Positions 7,770 to 15,604 of a stretch of 64,000 nt of DNA are shown in pieces (position 1 is the stretch's first letter; each line of letters begins with the position of its first letter). This stretch comes from Anaerolineae bacterium (GTDB lineage: Bacteria; Chloroflexota; Anaerolineae; Promineifilales; Promineifilaceae), in assembly GCA_020848035.1 (NCBI GenBank), contig JADLAX010000006.1:1-64000 (forward strand). Reading direction: 5' to 3'. The position numbers and the translations under genes were made by a program. The notes below the pieces were generated by a model. The model had not been told where the DNA came from. It saw only the letters and a program-made list of their open reading frames with translations, and did not search any database.

Positions 7770-8987
7770 ATGGCAGAGGGTGACTATTTTTCAGCCAAAG
7801 AAGCGGCGGCGGCGTTGGGGATTTCGCTGCCGACGCTGTATGCCTATGTCAGCCGGGGGCTGGTTCAATCGGAGCCGGGCGCGGGGCAGAGCCGGGCGCG
7901 GCGCTACCGGCGGGCGGATGTAGACGCCTTGCTGGCGCGTAAGGCGCTGCGGCAAAATCCGACCCAGGTGACCGAAGCGGCGCTGCATTGGGGCAGCCCA
8001 GTGCTGGCCTCGGCCGTGACGTTGATCGAGGACGGCCGTTTCTTCTACCGGGGCCACGATGTGGCGCAGTTGGCCCAAACTGCCTCGTTTGAAGCTGTGG
8101 CCTCGCTGCTGTGGCGCGACGTGCTGGCAGAAGCTGACCTTTTCCCGCCGGAACTACCCGCCAGCTTGCAGCAGCGTATGGCGGAGGTGCAGCCAATTTT
8201 GCAGCCACTGCCGCTGTTCGAGCGCTTCCAGGTGCTGCTGCCCCTGCTGGCCGGGCAGGACCTGGCGGCATTTGATCTGGCAGAAACGGCCGCTGCCCAA
8301 ACCGGTGCCCGTCTTTTGCATTTGCTTACCTGGGCGGCAACCGGGCAACAGCCGCACGCTGACCTGGCCGCCGCCCTCCAGCAGGCGTGGACGCCGCAAA
8401 AGTTGGCCGTACGGCCGCTGCTCAACACCACCCTCATTCTGTGTGCCGACCACGAGCTGAACGTGTCGGCGTTTGCGGCGCGGGTGGTGGCTTCGGCACA
8501 GGCGAACCCGTACGCGGTGGTGCAGGCGGGGCTGGCGGCGCTGCAAGGCGCGCGGCATGGTGGCCACACCGAGCGGATCGGTGCGCTGCTGCATGAGGTG
8601 CACTCGGTGGCTGAGGTGCGTCCAGCGGTGGCGGCGCGGCTGCGGCGTGGTGAATCGATCCCAGGTTTTGGCCATCCGCTGTACCCCCACGGCGACCCGC
8701 GCGGCAAGCTGCTGCTCGATTTGATCGAGGCGGAATTTGTGGGGGAAACGGCCGTTGCCATCCTCCAGGAATTCAGGCAAACGATGGTGGAAGCCACAGG
8801 CCAATCGCCCACCATTGATTTTGGCCTGGCGGCGCTGGCGTTGGCGGCCAAACTGCCGGTGGCTGCGCCGCTGGCGCTGTTTGCCCTGGGGCGCACGGCG
8901 GGCTGGCTGGGCCAGGCTATCGAGCAGTACCAGCAAGACCAACTCATTCGGCCGCGGGCGCGGTATGTGGGCAAACGGCCGAACTGA
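7770..8987 (+). CDS. citrate synthase with N-terminal MerR/excisionase-like helix-turn-helix domain
   Basis: 405 residues. Residues ~5-55 form an HTH_17/MerR-like DNA-binding domain (FSAKEAAAALGISLPTLYAYV, then RRYRRADVDALLARK). From ~residue 70 a citrate synthase domain follows, with CADHELNVSAFAARV, RHGGHTERIG, GFGHPLYPHGDPRGK and TIDFGLAALALAAKLP, so the main catalytic positions are kept, although GFGHPLYPHG departs from the usual GFGHRVYK. ATG at 7770 is preferred to TTG at 7749, which falls inside the AGTAATTG repeats. Such fusions are known in database proteins; a moonlighting metabolite-sensing regulator is possible. Confidence 0.85.
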   Translation: MAEGDYFSAKEAAAALGISLPTLYAYVSRGLVQSEPGAGQSRARRYRRADVDALLARKALRQNPTQVTEAALHWGSPVLASAVTLIEDGRFFYRGHDVAQLAQTASFEAVASLLWRDVLAEADLFPPELPASLQQRMAEVQPILQPLPLFERFQVLLPLLAGQDLAAFDLAETAAAQTGARLLHLLTWAATGQQPHADLAAALQQAWTPQKLAVRPLLNTTLILCADHELNVSAFAARVVASAQANPYAVVQAGLAALQGARHGGHTERIGALLHEVHSVAEVRPAVAARLRRGESIPGFGHPLYPHGDPRGKLLLDLIEAEFVGETAVAILQEFRQTMVEATGQSPTIDFGLAALALAAKLPVAAPLALFALGRTAGWLGQAIEQYQQDQLIRPRARYVGKRPN

Positions 8988-9065
8988 GTTTTGGCCACAG
9001 GGATTTTAGAGCTGCGATTTCGTGGGAGTTGGCGTGAAACGTGATTGGCAACCCCAAGATAACCA

Positions 9066-9095
9066 TTGACGAAAAGCGCCCAATCTCGCCATAAT
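9066..9095 (+). promoter_or_regulatory. sigma-70 promoter giving a leaderless transcript
   Basis: TTGACG (9066-9071), 18 bp, CATAAT (9090-9095). The ATG at 9102 lies 7 nt after the -10 hexamer, where transcription should begin, and there is no Shine-Dalgarno sequence. Confidence 0.6.
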
Positions 9096-9101
9096 GCCCC
9101 C

Positions 9102-9368
9102 ATGTTTGCCTCTTTACGACGTGTGATCTTGCCGGTAACGGCCGTTCTTTGCCTCATTGTGGGTCTGTTCTGGCTCTGGTTTTGGTACGAATTTAGCCTG
9201 AAGTGGGCCTTGTCGGGCACGCTGCCGCAGCCTGATGAATCGGCCGTGGTGTTTTACGGCAGCGGTGTGGCCGAGCTGGGTTTCCTGGCGTTTGGCTGGC
9301 TGCTGCTGGCCGGGGTGCTGTACTGGCTGCACCGTCGCTGGCGCGTTCGTGAGGAGATTGGAGATTAG
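9102..9368 (+). CDS. small two-helix membrane protein, function unknown
   Basis: 88 residues with two predicted membrane helices (about 7-27 and 58-78) and a basic C-terminus (HRRWRVREE). I recognise no family. The ATG at 9102 follows directly after a good promoter, suggesting leaderless translation; an upstream TTG at 9066 would be part of the -35 box. Its last residues (EEIGD) and stop codon are encoded by the GGAGATT repeat element at 9353-9419, so the natural C-terminus may have been altered by that element. Confidence 0.55.
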   Translation: MFASLRRVILPVTAVLCLIVGLFWLWFWYEFSLKWALSGTLPQPDESAVVFYGSGVAELGFLAFGWLLLAGVLYWLHRRWRVREEIGD

Positions 9369-9419
9369 AGATTGGAGATTGTGTCGCCTTCAATCTCTAA
9401 TCTCCAGTCTCCAATCTCC
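9353..9419. repeat. GGAGATT heptamer hairpin element
   Basis: Left arm of four GGAGATT/AGAGATT units (9353-9381), 9-nt loop, right arm of the complementary units (9391-9419) with only two mismatches. The stop codon of the upstream gene lies inside it. The same element type separates two genes at 45,726-45,792. Confidence 0.85.
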
Positions 9420-9455
9420 GTTTTTCCCCCAACTCATTCCGCAATACAATAAATC

Positions 9456-11663
9456 ATGGCAAATTTGAACCTTCTCCACCGATTTTCCCCGCTGCAGGAT
9501 GAAACGGTGCAGCTCAACATGGACGATTTGCGCGGGCGGCTGGCGCAGCGGCTGGCTTTTCTGGCGCTGACCGTGGCCCAATTTTTCATCCTGTTTTACG
9601 AATCGGCTGAACCGTTTCCCCTGCCCGCCATTGGCTTTTGGCTGCTGCTAACGGCCGTTAGCCTCGGCGCACTTTCTCTCTCTGGACGAAAACCCCGGCT
9701 GGCGCGCCATTTGCTGGTGTGGGGATTAACGGCCGTTCTCCTCTACGCCATGTTTTTTTTGCCCAAGCCCTGGCTGCCGTTTGTCGGCATCCTGCTCATT
9801 TTTTGCCAGGCGATGCTGGTGCAGGGCAGTGAATTTATTACCGGGACGGCGATGGCGGGAACGGCCGTTTACCTCACCGTCACCCAAAATTATCCCTTCC
9901 CCCTGGCCGGCATCCTCACTAACCTCTTCCTGGCCGTCATCATTGCCTGGCTGACCATTCGCGCCCTGTACACCGCGCTGGATTGGCTGAGCAAAACGCA
10001 GCGCCGCGCCGAGCAGCTGCTGGACGTGACCCGCAGTCAGCAGGCCGAGCTGCGCAGCGCCGTTAAATCGCTGCAAATCACCAACGAGGCGCGCCTCCAG
10101 GCCGAGCGGGAGCTGCTCATCGCCAACAAGCAGGCCCGCGAAAGCCAGCGCTTGAAGGAGCAGTTTGCCGCCAACATCAGCCACGAATTCCGCACCCCGC
10201 TCAGCATTATTTTGGGCTTCAGCGAGGTGATGTACCTCTCGCCCGAGGTGTACGGCAGCCTGGCCTGGCCGCCCAAGCTGTACCGCGACGTCAGCCAGAT
10301 TTACCGCAACAGCCGCCACCTCATGAGCATGATCGATGACATTTTGGACCTATCTCACTTTGAAATGACCGGCTTTACCCTCAACAAAGAGCCCACCGAC
10401 CTGGAACCGCTGCTGCACGAGTCGCTCAGCATGGTGGCCGATTTGTTCCGCAACGATGCCGTGACGCTGACGGCCGAAATCGAGCCAGGTCTGCCGCTGC
10501 TGGAGCTGGACCGCACCCGGATGCGCCAGGTGTTCCTCAATTTGCTCAACAACGCCTGCCGCTTCACTGAGGCGGGCACCGTCTGCCTGCGCGCTTTTCG
10601 GCAGGAGGGTGAGGTACACATCCAGGTGACGGACACCGGTCCCGGCATCCCCCAGGAGCAGCTGGCGCGCATCTTTACCGAGTTTTACCAGGTGGATTAT
10701 TCGCTCAGCCGCAAGCATGGCGGCGCGGGGCTGGGGCTGGCCATTTGCCACCGCTTTGTGCAGGCGCACGACGGCCGTATCTGGGTCGACAGCATCCTGG
10801 GCGAAGGCTCTACCTTTACCATCGGCCTGCCCATCGAGGAGCTGTCGCCCGGTGGCCTGCTCTACCGCACCCGCGCCCTGGAGGCCACGCCCAGCGGCAA
10901 GCTGCCGCCTGTCCTGATGGTTGATTCTGACCCGACGGTCATCAGCCTGGTGCAGCGCCACCTCACCGACTACGAAATTGTGCCCCTGGCCGACGGCACA
11001 CGCCTGCCCGAGCAGGTGGCTGAACGGCACCCGGCGGCGGTGGTGTGGAACGTGGCCCCGGGTACGGCCGTTCCCCCCCTGCCGCCCGATCTGCCCGTGC
11101 CGCTGATTTGCTGCTCGCTGCCCAGCCGCACCTGGATGGCCGACGCCTTTGGGGCGCTGGCCTGCCTGAACAAGCCGATCAACTTTGAGCAGCTCAACCG
11201 GATCATCGACGAGCTGGGCGGCGTGCACAACCTGCTGGTGGTGGACGACAACAGCGGCATCTGCCAGCTGGTCGAGCGCGGTCTCTCGGCCCGGCCCGAC
11301 CCGCTCATCATTCGCGTGGCTTACGATGGCGAGAGCGGCCTCAGCGCCATGCGCCAGCAGCCGCCCGATTTGCTGCTGCTCGATTTGATCATGCCGGGGC
11401 TAAACGGCCGTGACGTCTTTGACCTCATGCAGCAAGACGCGGCGCTGGCCCAGGTTCCCGTGGTGCTGCTCACGGCCACCGACTTCATCAGCGAGCAGTT
11501 TGCCGGGCAGACGAGCCAGCTCACCGTGCAGCGATCGGCCATGCTCCAGCCGGTTGAACTGCTGCGCTGCATCCAGCCCATCGTGAAGGCGCTCCAGCCG
11601 CGCTACGGCAACTGGCTGGCCGATGCGGCGCTGAATGGACAAACGCCGGAAAAGTTGGGATGA
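9456..11663 (+). CDS. membrane hybrid histidine kinase with degenerate and intact receiver domains
   Basis: 735 residues: an N-terminal block of five or six membrane helices (about 35-175), coiled coil (about 180-235), HisKA with phospho-acceptor His in FAANISHEFRTPLSIILG, HATPase_c (NLLNNACRFTEAG, DTGPGIP, GGAGLGLAICH), then two receiver-like domains. In the first (from about 485) the acceptor position reads AAVVWNVAPG, so Asp is replaced by Asn, although LMVDSDP and LNKP remain: a pseudo-receiver. The second (from about 590) has VVDDNS and DLLLLDLIMPGLNG but lacks an obvious conserved KP Lys. It is followed after 7 nt by an HTH/receiver gene, forming one operon. Confidence 0.9.
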   Translation: MANLNLLHRFSPLQDETVQLNMDDLRGRLAQRLAFLALTVAQFFILFYESAEPFPLPAIGFWLLLTAVSLGALSLSGRKPRLARHLLVWGLTAVLLYAMFFLPKPWLPFVGILLIFCQAMLVQGSEFITGTAMAGTAVYLTVTQNYPFPLAGILTNLFLAVIIAWLTIRALYTALDWLSKTQRRAEQLLDVTRSQQAELRSAVKSLQITNEARLQAERELLIANKQARESQRLKEQFAANISHEFRTPLSIILGFSEVMYLSPEVYGSLAWPPKLYRDVSQIYRNSRHLMSMIDDILDLSHFEMTGFTLNKEPTDLEPLLHESLSMVADLFRNDAVTLTAEIEPGLPLLELDRTRMRQVFLNLLNNACRFTEAGTVCLRAFRQEGEVHIQVTDTGPGIPQEQLARIFTEFYQVDYSLSRKHGGAGLGLAICHRFVQAHDGRIWVDSILGEGSTFTIGLPIEELSPGGLLYRTRALEATPSGKLPPVLMVDSDPTVISLVQRHLTDYEIVPLADGTRLPEQVAERHPAAVVWNVAPGTAVPPLPPDLPVPLICCSLPSRTWMADAFGALACLNKPINFEQLNRIIDELGGVHNLLVVDDNSGICQLVERGLSARPDPLIIRVAYDGESGLSAMRQQPPDLLLLDLIMPGLNGRDVFDLMQQDAALAQVPVVLLTATDFISEQFAGQTSQLTVQRSAMLQPVELLRCIQPIVKALQPRYGNWLADAALNGQTPEKLG

Positions 11664-11670
11664 TTGAGCC

Positions 11671-12891
11671 ATGACGCCACAGCCCTCTGCCCAATTCATC
11701 GACGATGTGAAAGTTGCCCTGGAGCATCTGTACGACTTTGCCTTTTTGCAAAAGCTGGAGCTGGCGCAGCGGCTGAACCAGGCGCAGCTGGCGGACAGCC
11801 ATAAGCAGTCGGGCCAGACGCTGGGGCATCATTTGCGGCGGGAGCTGATTGAGGCGATTGAGGCGCTCAGCCCAGAGCCGGGCGCAGCGGCCCACACGCC
11901 CGACATGCGCCAATACCATTTGCTTCAGCTGCACTACGTGGAAGGGCTGACGGTGCAGGAAGTGGGGCAGCGCCTGGGTCTTTCCACGCGGCAAACACAC
12001 CGCAGCCTGCGCAAGGCCGAGGAGAGTGTGGCCACGGTTTTGTGGGCGCGGATGCCGTCGGCGGCAGCGGCCGTTCCGCCGACCGATCTCTCTGCTGCGC
12101 AGCTCTCATCCGTCCAGGCCGAGTTTGCCCAGCTGGAAACGTCGCTCCAGCCTACCGATTTGGGCCAGCTGCTGCACGAGGCGCAAAAAGCGGTGGCCCC
12201 GCTGGCGCAGGCCCGGGGGGTGATGTTCCAGCGGCAGGAGCCGTGGCCCAGGTTGGTGGTTTCGGTGGATACGGCCGTTTCCCGTCAGCTCCTGGTCAGT
12301 GTGCTCAGCCGCCTTATCCAGGCGACGCAGCAGCAAACCATCACCATTCAGGGGGCGCTCAGTGAGGAGATGGCCCGGCTGACGCTGACCTTTCCCGCGC
12401 CCCAGCCCCTGGCGCTGAATTTTGTGGCAGACACGGTGATTGCGCCGCTGGCCGCGCGGTTGGGTTGGTTAATTGCGGTGGAAAGTGGGGTGGATAACGG
12501 CCGTTACCAGCTCCAACTGCAAATACCGCTGCATGGCCCCGTCGTGCTGGTGGTGGATGACAACCAGGGGCTGGTGGAGCTGCTGGAGCGCTACCTGACG
12601 GGGCACAACTGCCGCGTCATTGCCGCCAACAGCGGCAGGGAAGGGTTGGAAGTGCTCAACCGCACCACGCCCGACGCCATCATTCTGGACGCCATGATGC
12701 CGGATGTGAGCGGTTGGGACGTGCTGCAAACGATACGAACGCGGGTGGAAACGGCCGACACGCCGGTCATCATTTGCTCCGTCTTCAACGACCCGGAGCT
12801 GGCCTATGCCCTGGGGGCGTCCCACTTCATCTCCAAACCCGTCAGCCGCGACCAAATCTTAACGGCGCTGCGCCAATTGAACGTGGTTTGA
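11671..12891 (+). CDS. signalling protein: sigma-70 region-4-like HTH, degenerate kinase-like middle, C-terminal receiver
   Basis: 406 residues with an unusual order. Residues ~70-115 (QYHLLQLHYVEGLTVQEVGQ, RLGLSTRQTHRSLRKAEE) look like a sigma region 4 helix-turn-helix. The middle (~140-285) resembles a histidine-kinase dimerisation/ATPase scaffold without clear N/G boxes. The C-terminus (~290-406) is a complete receiver: VVDDNQG, acceptor Asp in AIILDAMMPDVSGWD, Lys in FISKPVS. It starts 7 nt after the kinase stop, so it is the likely partner regulator. In usual response regulators the receiver comes first. Confidence 0.8.
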   Translation: MTPQPSAQFIDDVKVALEHLYDFAFLQKLELAQRLNQAQLADSHKQSGQTLGHHLRRELIEAIEALSPEPGAAAHTPDMRQYHLLQLHYVEGLTVQEVGQRLGLSTRQTHRSLRKAEESVATVLWARMPSAAAAVPPTDLSAAQLSSVQAEFAQLETSLQPTDLGQLLHEAQKAVAPLAQARGVMFQRQEPWPRLVVSVDTAVSRQLLVSVLSRLIQATQQQTITIQGALSEEMARLTLTFPAPQPLALNFVADTVIAPLAARLGWLIAVESGVDNGRYQLQLQIPLHGPVVLVVDDNQGLVELLERYLTGHNCRVIAANSGREGLEVLNRTTPDAIILDAMMPDVSGWDVLQTIRTRVETADTPVIICSVFNDPELAYALGASHFISKPVSRDQILTALRQLNVV

Positions 12892-12933
12892 ACTCGATTT
12901 GCGCTGTGCAACTCCTGTAAAGGCAAAATCTGC

Positions 12934-12939
12934 TAAAAT
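12934..12939 (+). promoter_or_regulatory. extended -10 element upstream of hepT-mntA
   Basis: TGC-TAAAAT (12931-12939) is an extended -10 box with no convincing -35. It lies about 50 bp before the hepT start. Confidence 0.4.
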
Positions 12940-12989
12940 ACCAGCAGAATCAAAAAGTGCGGGAAACCGACAATGTGCGGAGGCGACTC

Positions 12990-13409
12990 ATGAGCGAAGA
13001 TATTCGCTGGCAGCAACGCTTCAACAACTATAGCAAGGCGCTGGCCCAACTGCGAGAGGCAGTTGTCCTGGCACAGCAACGTCCGCTGACAAAACTGGAA
13101 GGGCAAGGGCTGATTCAGGGTTTCGAATTCACCCATGAGCTGGCCTGGAAAACGTTAAAAGATTTTCTCGAAAATCGCGGTGTTTTAGACCTCTACGGTT
13201 CTAAAGACGTGATTCGCCATGCTTTTAGTGTCGGCTTAATTGAAAACGGTCAGGTTTGGATGGACATGATCCAGAGTCGTAACCTGACTTCACATACTTA
13301 CAATGAGGCAACGGCCGCTCAAATTGCCACTGCCATCCTCGGTGATTACTTTCCACAGTTTGAGGCCCTGCATGACAAGTTGGCAGCGCTAGGGGAGACA
13401 GACGCGTGA
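12990..13409 (+). CDS. hepT: HepT-like HEPN toxin (HI0074 family)
   Basis: 139 residues of the HI0074/DUF86-related HEPN family, the toxin RNase of HEPN-MNT modules. The catalytic R-x4-H-x-Y motif is present as RNLTSHTY at about residues 96-103. Also seen are the family-typical LTKLEGQGLIQGFEFTHELA and WKTLKDFLE. ATG at 12990 follows CGGAGG and is preferred over an upstream GTG at 12957. Its stop overlaps the start of the nucleotidyltransferase gene (GTGA), so the two are translationally coupled. In characterised systems the MNT partner AMPylates the Tyr of this motif to silence the toxin. Confidence 0.88.
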   Translation: MSEDIRWQQRFNNYSKALAQLREAVVLAQQRPLTKLEGQGLIQGFEFTHELAWKTLKDFLENRGVLDLYGSKDVIRHAFSVGLIENGQVWMDMIQSRNLTSHTYNEATAAQIATAILGDYFPQFEALHDKLAALGETDA

Positions 13410-13744
13410 AACGAATAAAACATGGTCTTCCTACAGAGGCTGTGTGTAAGATTACGGCCGTTCTCGCCCGATATCCCCAAGTTGAAAGTGCCACCCTCTA
13501 TGGCTCACGCGCCAAGGGCAATTACAAAACGGGTTCCGACATTGACCTGACGTTGCATGGCGATTCAGACTTGACCTTGAGCGTCGTCTACCGCATCCTG
13601 GACGACCTGGACGATCTGCTGCTGCCCTACACCATTGATCTCTCTATCTTCCACGATATTGCGGATCGCGATGTTATTGATCATATTCAGCGCGTTGGTG
13701 TTTCCTTTTACGAGAGAGAAACGGCCGTTGTTGAACACCCCTGA
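13406..13744 (+). CDS. mntA: MntA-like minimal nucleotidyltransferase antitoxin (HI0073 family)
   Basis: 112 residues; minimal nucleotidyltransferase fold with the G-S-x10-D-x-D signature (TLYGSRAKGNYKTGSDIDL) and a later Asp (IDLSIFHDI). GTG start at 13406 overlaps the hepT stop by four bases. With HepT it forms a type VII toxin-antitoxin module in which this enzyme transfers AMP from ATP to the HEPN toxin. The C-terminal RETAVVEHP is partly encoded by an ACGGCCGT octamer. Confidence 0.88.
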   Translation: MKRIKHGLPTEAVCKITAVLARYPQVESATLYGSRAKGNYKTGSDIDLTLHGDSDLTLSVVYRILDDLDDLLLPYTIDLSIFHDIADRDVIDHIQRVGVSFYERETAVVEHP

Positions 13745-13812
13745 ATGGCAGACTTTTTGGGCAAACTGCCCAAAAATGTCACACTGATGTCATACACTTG
13801 GCCCAAACCCCC

Positions 13813-13842
13813 TTGAATTGCCCCCGCCACTTTTGCTATAGT
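13813..13842 (+). promoter_or_regulatory. promoter of the glucose/galactose-type ABC operon
   Basis: TTGAAT (13813-13818), 18 bp, TATAGT (13837-13842) with an extended TGC. The start site would be near 13,850, leaving a leader of about 135 nt in which I recognise no riboswitch. Confidence 0.6.
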
Positions 13843-13984
13843 CGCTGAACTTCATGCATTTGGGCGCCTTGCTTCCCACGCCCAACGCCGTAACGATTCA
13901 TTATTTACCCACATGCAAAAGCCGCGGTGACCGGCACCATCCCAATACCTTCACCCCCGCTTTTGCGCAAAACGAGGAGAGAAT

Positions 13985-15334
13985 ATGTCACGTAAACTTA
14001 CCCCCTTTATTTTGTTGCTCCTGCTGGCCATGCTGCTCGCCGCCTGCGGTGGTTCGGCCGATGAACCGGAAACCACGGACACGACGGATACGGCCGCTGA
14101 TACCACAGACACCGCCGATGAGGCAACCGACGAGGAAATGACCGAAGAAGAGATGGCCAGTATGGTCGAAGTCTTCTCCTGGTGGACTGGTGGTGGGGAA
14201 GCCGCCGGTCTGGAAGCGATGATTGGTGTATTTGCCGAAAAATACCCCGACATCGAATTTGTGAATGCGGCCGTTGCTGGTGGTGCTGGTACCAATGCCC
14301 GCGCCGTGCTGGCCACCCGCCTCCAGGCCAATGACGCTCCCGACAGCTGGCAAGGCCACGCTGGCCAGGAACTCATCGGTACCTACGTCGCCGCTGACCA
14401 GCTGGAACCGGTCAACTTCCTCTTCGAAGAAAATGGCTGGCTGGAAGTGATGCCCGAAACCCTTATCCCCCTGATCTCCCAGGATGGCAACATCTACTCC
14501 GTGCCGGTCAACATCCATCGGGCCAACGTGCTCTGGTACAACCCCACCGTCCTGTCTGAGAATGGCGTGGACGTGCCCACCAGCCTGGCTGAGTGGTTTA
14601 CCGCTATGGACGCTCTGCAAGCGGCGGGCATGGATGCCCCGCTGGCAATGGGCGAGCAGTGGACCGCCATGCACCTCTTTGAAACCGTTTTGCTCGCTTC
14701 CCTAGGCCCAGATGCCTACGAAGCCTTGTGGGATGGTTCTGGTGATTGGGGTAGTGCTGAGGTAACGGCCGCTCTTAACGATTACGCTAAAGTGCTGACC
14801 TATGTCAACAGCGACGCCTCGGCCCTCACCTGGCAGGATGCTTCCCAGCTGGTGGTCAACGGCGACGCCGCCTTCAATGTGATGGGCGACTGGGCTGAAG
14901 GCTACTTCCGCGAAATCGGCTTTGAGCCGAACACGGGCTACGGTTGGGCGGCAGTGCCCGGCACCGATGGCAACTTCCAGTTCCTGTCCGACAGCTTCGT
15001 GCTGCCCAAGGGCGCGCCGCACCGCGACGCCGCCATTGCCTGGCTGACCGTGGCTGGCTCCATCGAAGGACAAGACGCCTTCAACCCGGTGAAAGGCTCC
15101 ATCCCCGCCCGCAGCGATGCTGACCGCAGCCTGTACGGCGAGTATCTGCTCTCCGCCATGGACGACTGGGCCAGCGACCGCGTGGTCGGCAGCCTGACCC
15201 ACGGCGTGGTGGCCAACGACGCCTTCAAGTCCGAAATTGACACCGCTCTGGGTCTCTTCCTGGCCGATGGCAACATCGAAGGGTTCCAATCTGCCCTGGT
15301 GGCGGCCTGCTCCGCTTCTGGCCCCTGCCAATAA
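13985..15334 (+). CDS. ABC transporter sugar-binding lipoprotein, glucose/galactose type (GtsA-like)
   Basis: 449 residues. Signal peptide with lipobox LLAAC (Cys about residue 21), then a Thr/Asp/Glu-rich linker (about 22-60) and a CUT1 family 1 solute-binding domain. The mature part (EVFSWWTGGGEAAGLEAMI, GGAGTNARAVLATRLQ, SVPVNIHRANVLWYNP, NVMGDWAEGY, FNPVKGSIPAR) closely resembles, from memory, the Thermus glucose/galactose-binding protein. ATG at 13985 follows GAGGAGAG. It is the first gene of a three-gene transporter operon lacking an ATPase, which is commonly supplied by a shared MsiK-like ATPase elsewhere. Confidence 0.88.
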   Translation: MSRKLTPFILLLLLAMLLAACGGSADEPETTDTTDTAADTTDTADEATDEEMTEEEMASMVEVFSWWTGGGEAAGLEAMIGVFAEKYPDIEFVNAAVAGGAGTNARAVLATRLQANDAPDSWQGHAGQELIGTYVAADQLEPVNFLFEENGWLEVMPETLIPLISQDGNIYSVPVNIHRANVLWYNPTVLSENGVDVPTSLAEWFTAMDALQAAGMDAPLAMGEQWTAMHLFETVLLASLGPDAYEALWDGSGDWGSAEVTAALNDYAKVLTYVNSDASALTWQDASQLVVNGDAAFNVMGDWAEGYFREIGFEPNTGYGWAAVPGTDGNFQFLSDSFVLPKGAPHRDAAIAWLTVAGSIEGQDAFNPVKGSIPARSDADRSLYGEYLLSAMDDWASDRVVGSLTHGVVANDAFKSEIDTALGLFLADGNIEGFQSALVAACSASGPCQ

Positions 15335-15353
15335 GCTAACTTGATTTGCGAGA

Positions 15354-15387
15354 GGGGCAGGTGCAGCCGTTGCGCCTGCCCCTTTTT
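15354..15387 (+). terminator. intrinsic (attenuating) terminator after the binding-protein gene
   Basis: GGGGCAGGTGC (15354-15364) pairs with GCGCCTGCCCC (15372-15382), followed by TTTTTG. It lies between the binding-protein gene and the permease genes and probably keeps the binding protein in excess. Confidence 0.8.
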
Positions 15388-15399
15388 GTTGAAACTTAA

Positions 15400-15450
15400 A
15401 ATGGAGGAGCAGGTATCCTCAGATGCGACCGACATCTGAGGATGCTCCCT
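15400..15450. repeat. intergenic inverted repeat (GGAGGAGC/ATCCTCAGATG arms)
   Basis: GGAGGAGCAGGTATCCTCAG and its imperfect complement face each other around GACCGAC. No coding potential. Confidence 0.6.
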
Positions 15451-15464
15451 CCTCGGTTTGTGTT

Positions 15465-15520
15465 ACCTGGCAGGTTTGAGACTTACCTGGGAAGAAGTAA
15501 AATCGCCAAACTTGTCAGGT
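15465..15520. repeat. degenerate ACCTGNCAGGTTTG palindromic element (intergenic copy)
   Basis: ACCTGGCAGGTTTG (15465-15478) and CAAACTTGTCAGGT (15507-15520) form arms with two mismatches. It is a related copy of the elements inside galT and the GH42 gene. Confidence 0.65.
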
Positions 15521-15521
15521 G

Positions 15522-15572
15522 GTAGCCGCGATTTCTTACCGCGAAGAATGCGCGGTAAGAAACCGCGGCTAC
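15522..15572. repeat. GTAGCCGCG palindromic element, copy 1
   Basis: 22-bp arms beginning GTAGCCGCGATTTCTTACCG (15522-15543) and their complement (15551-15572) differ at one position, with a 7-nt loop. A close relative lies at 46,623-46,675. Confidence 0.8.
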
Positions 15573-15604
15573 GGTATTGTGAGAGAAGAATGTAAGGAGT
15601 TGCG

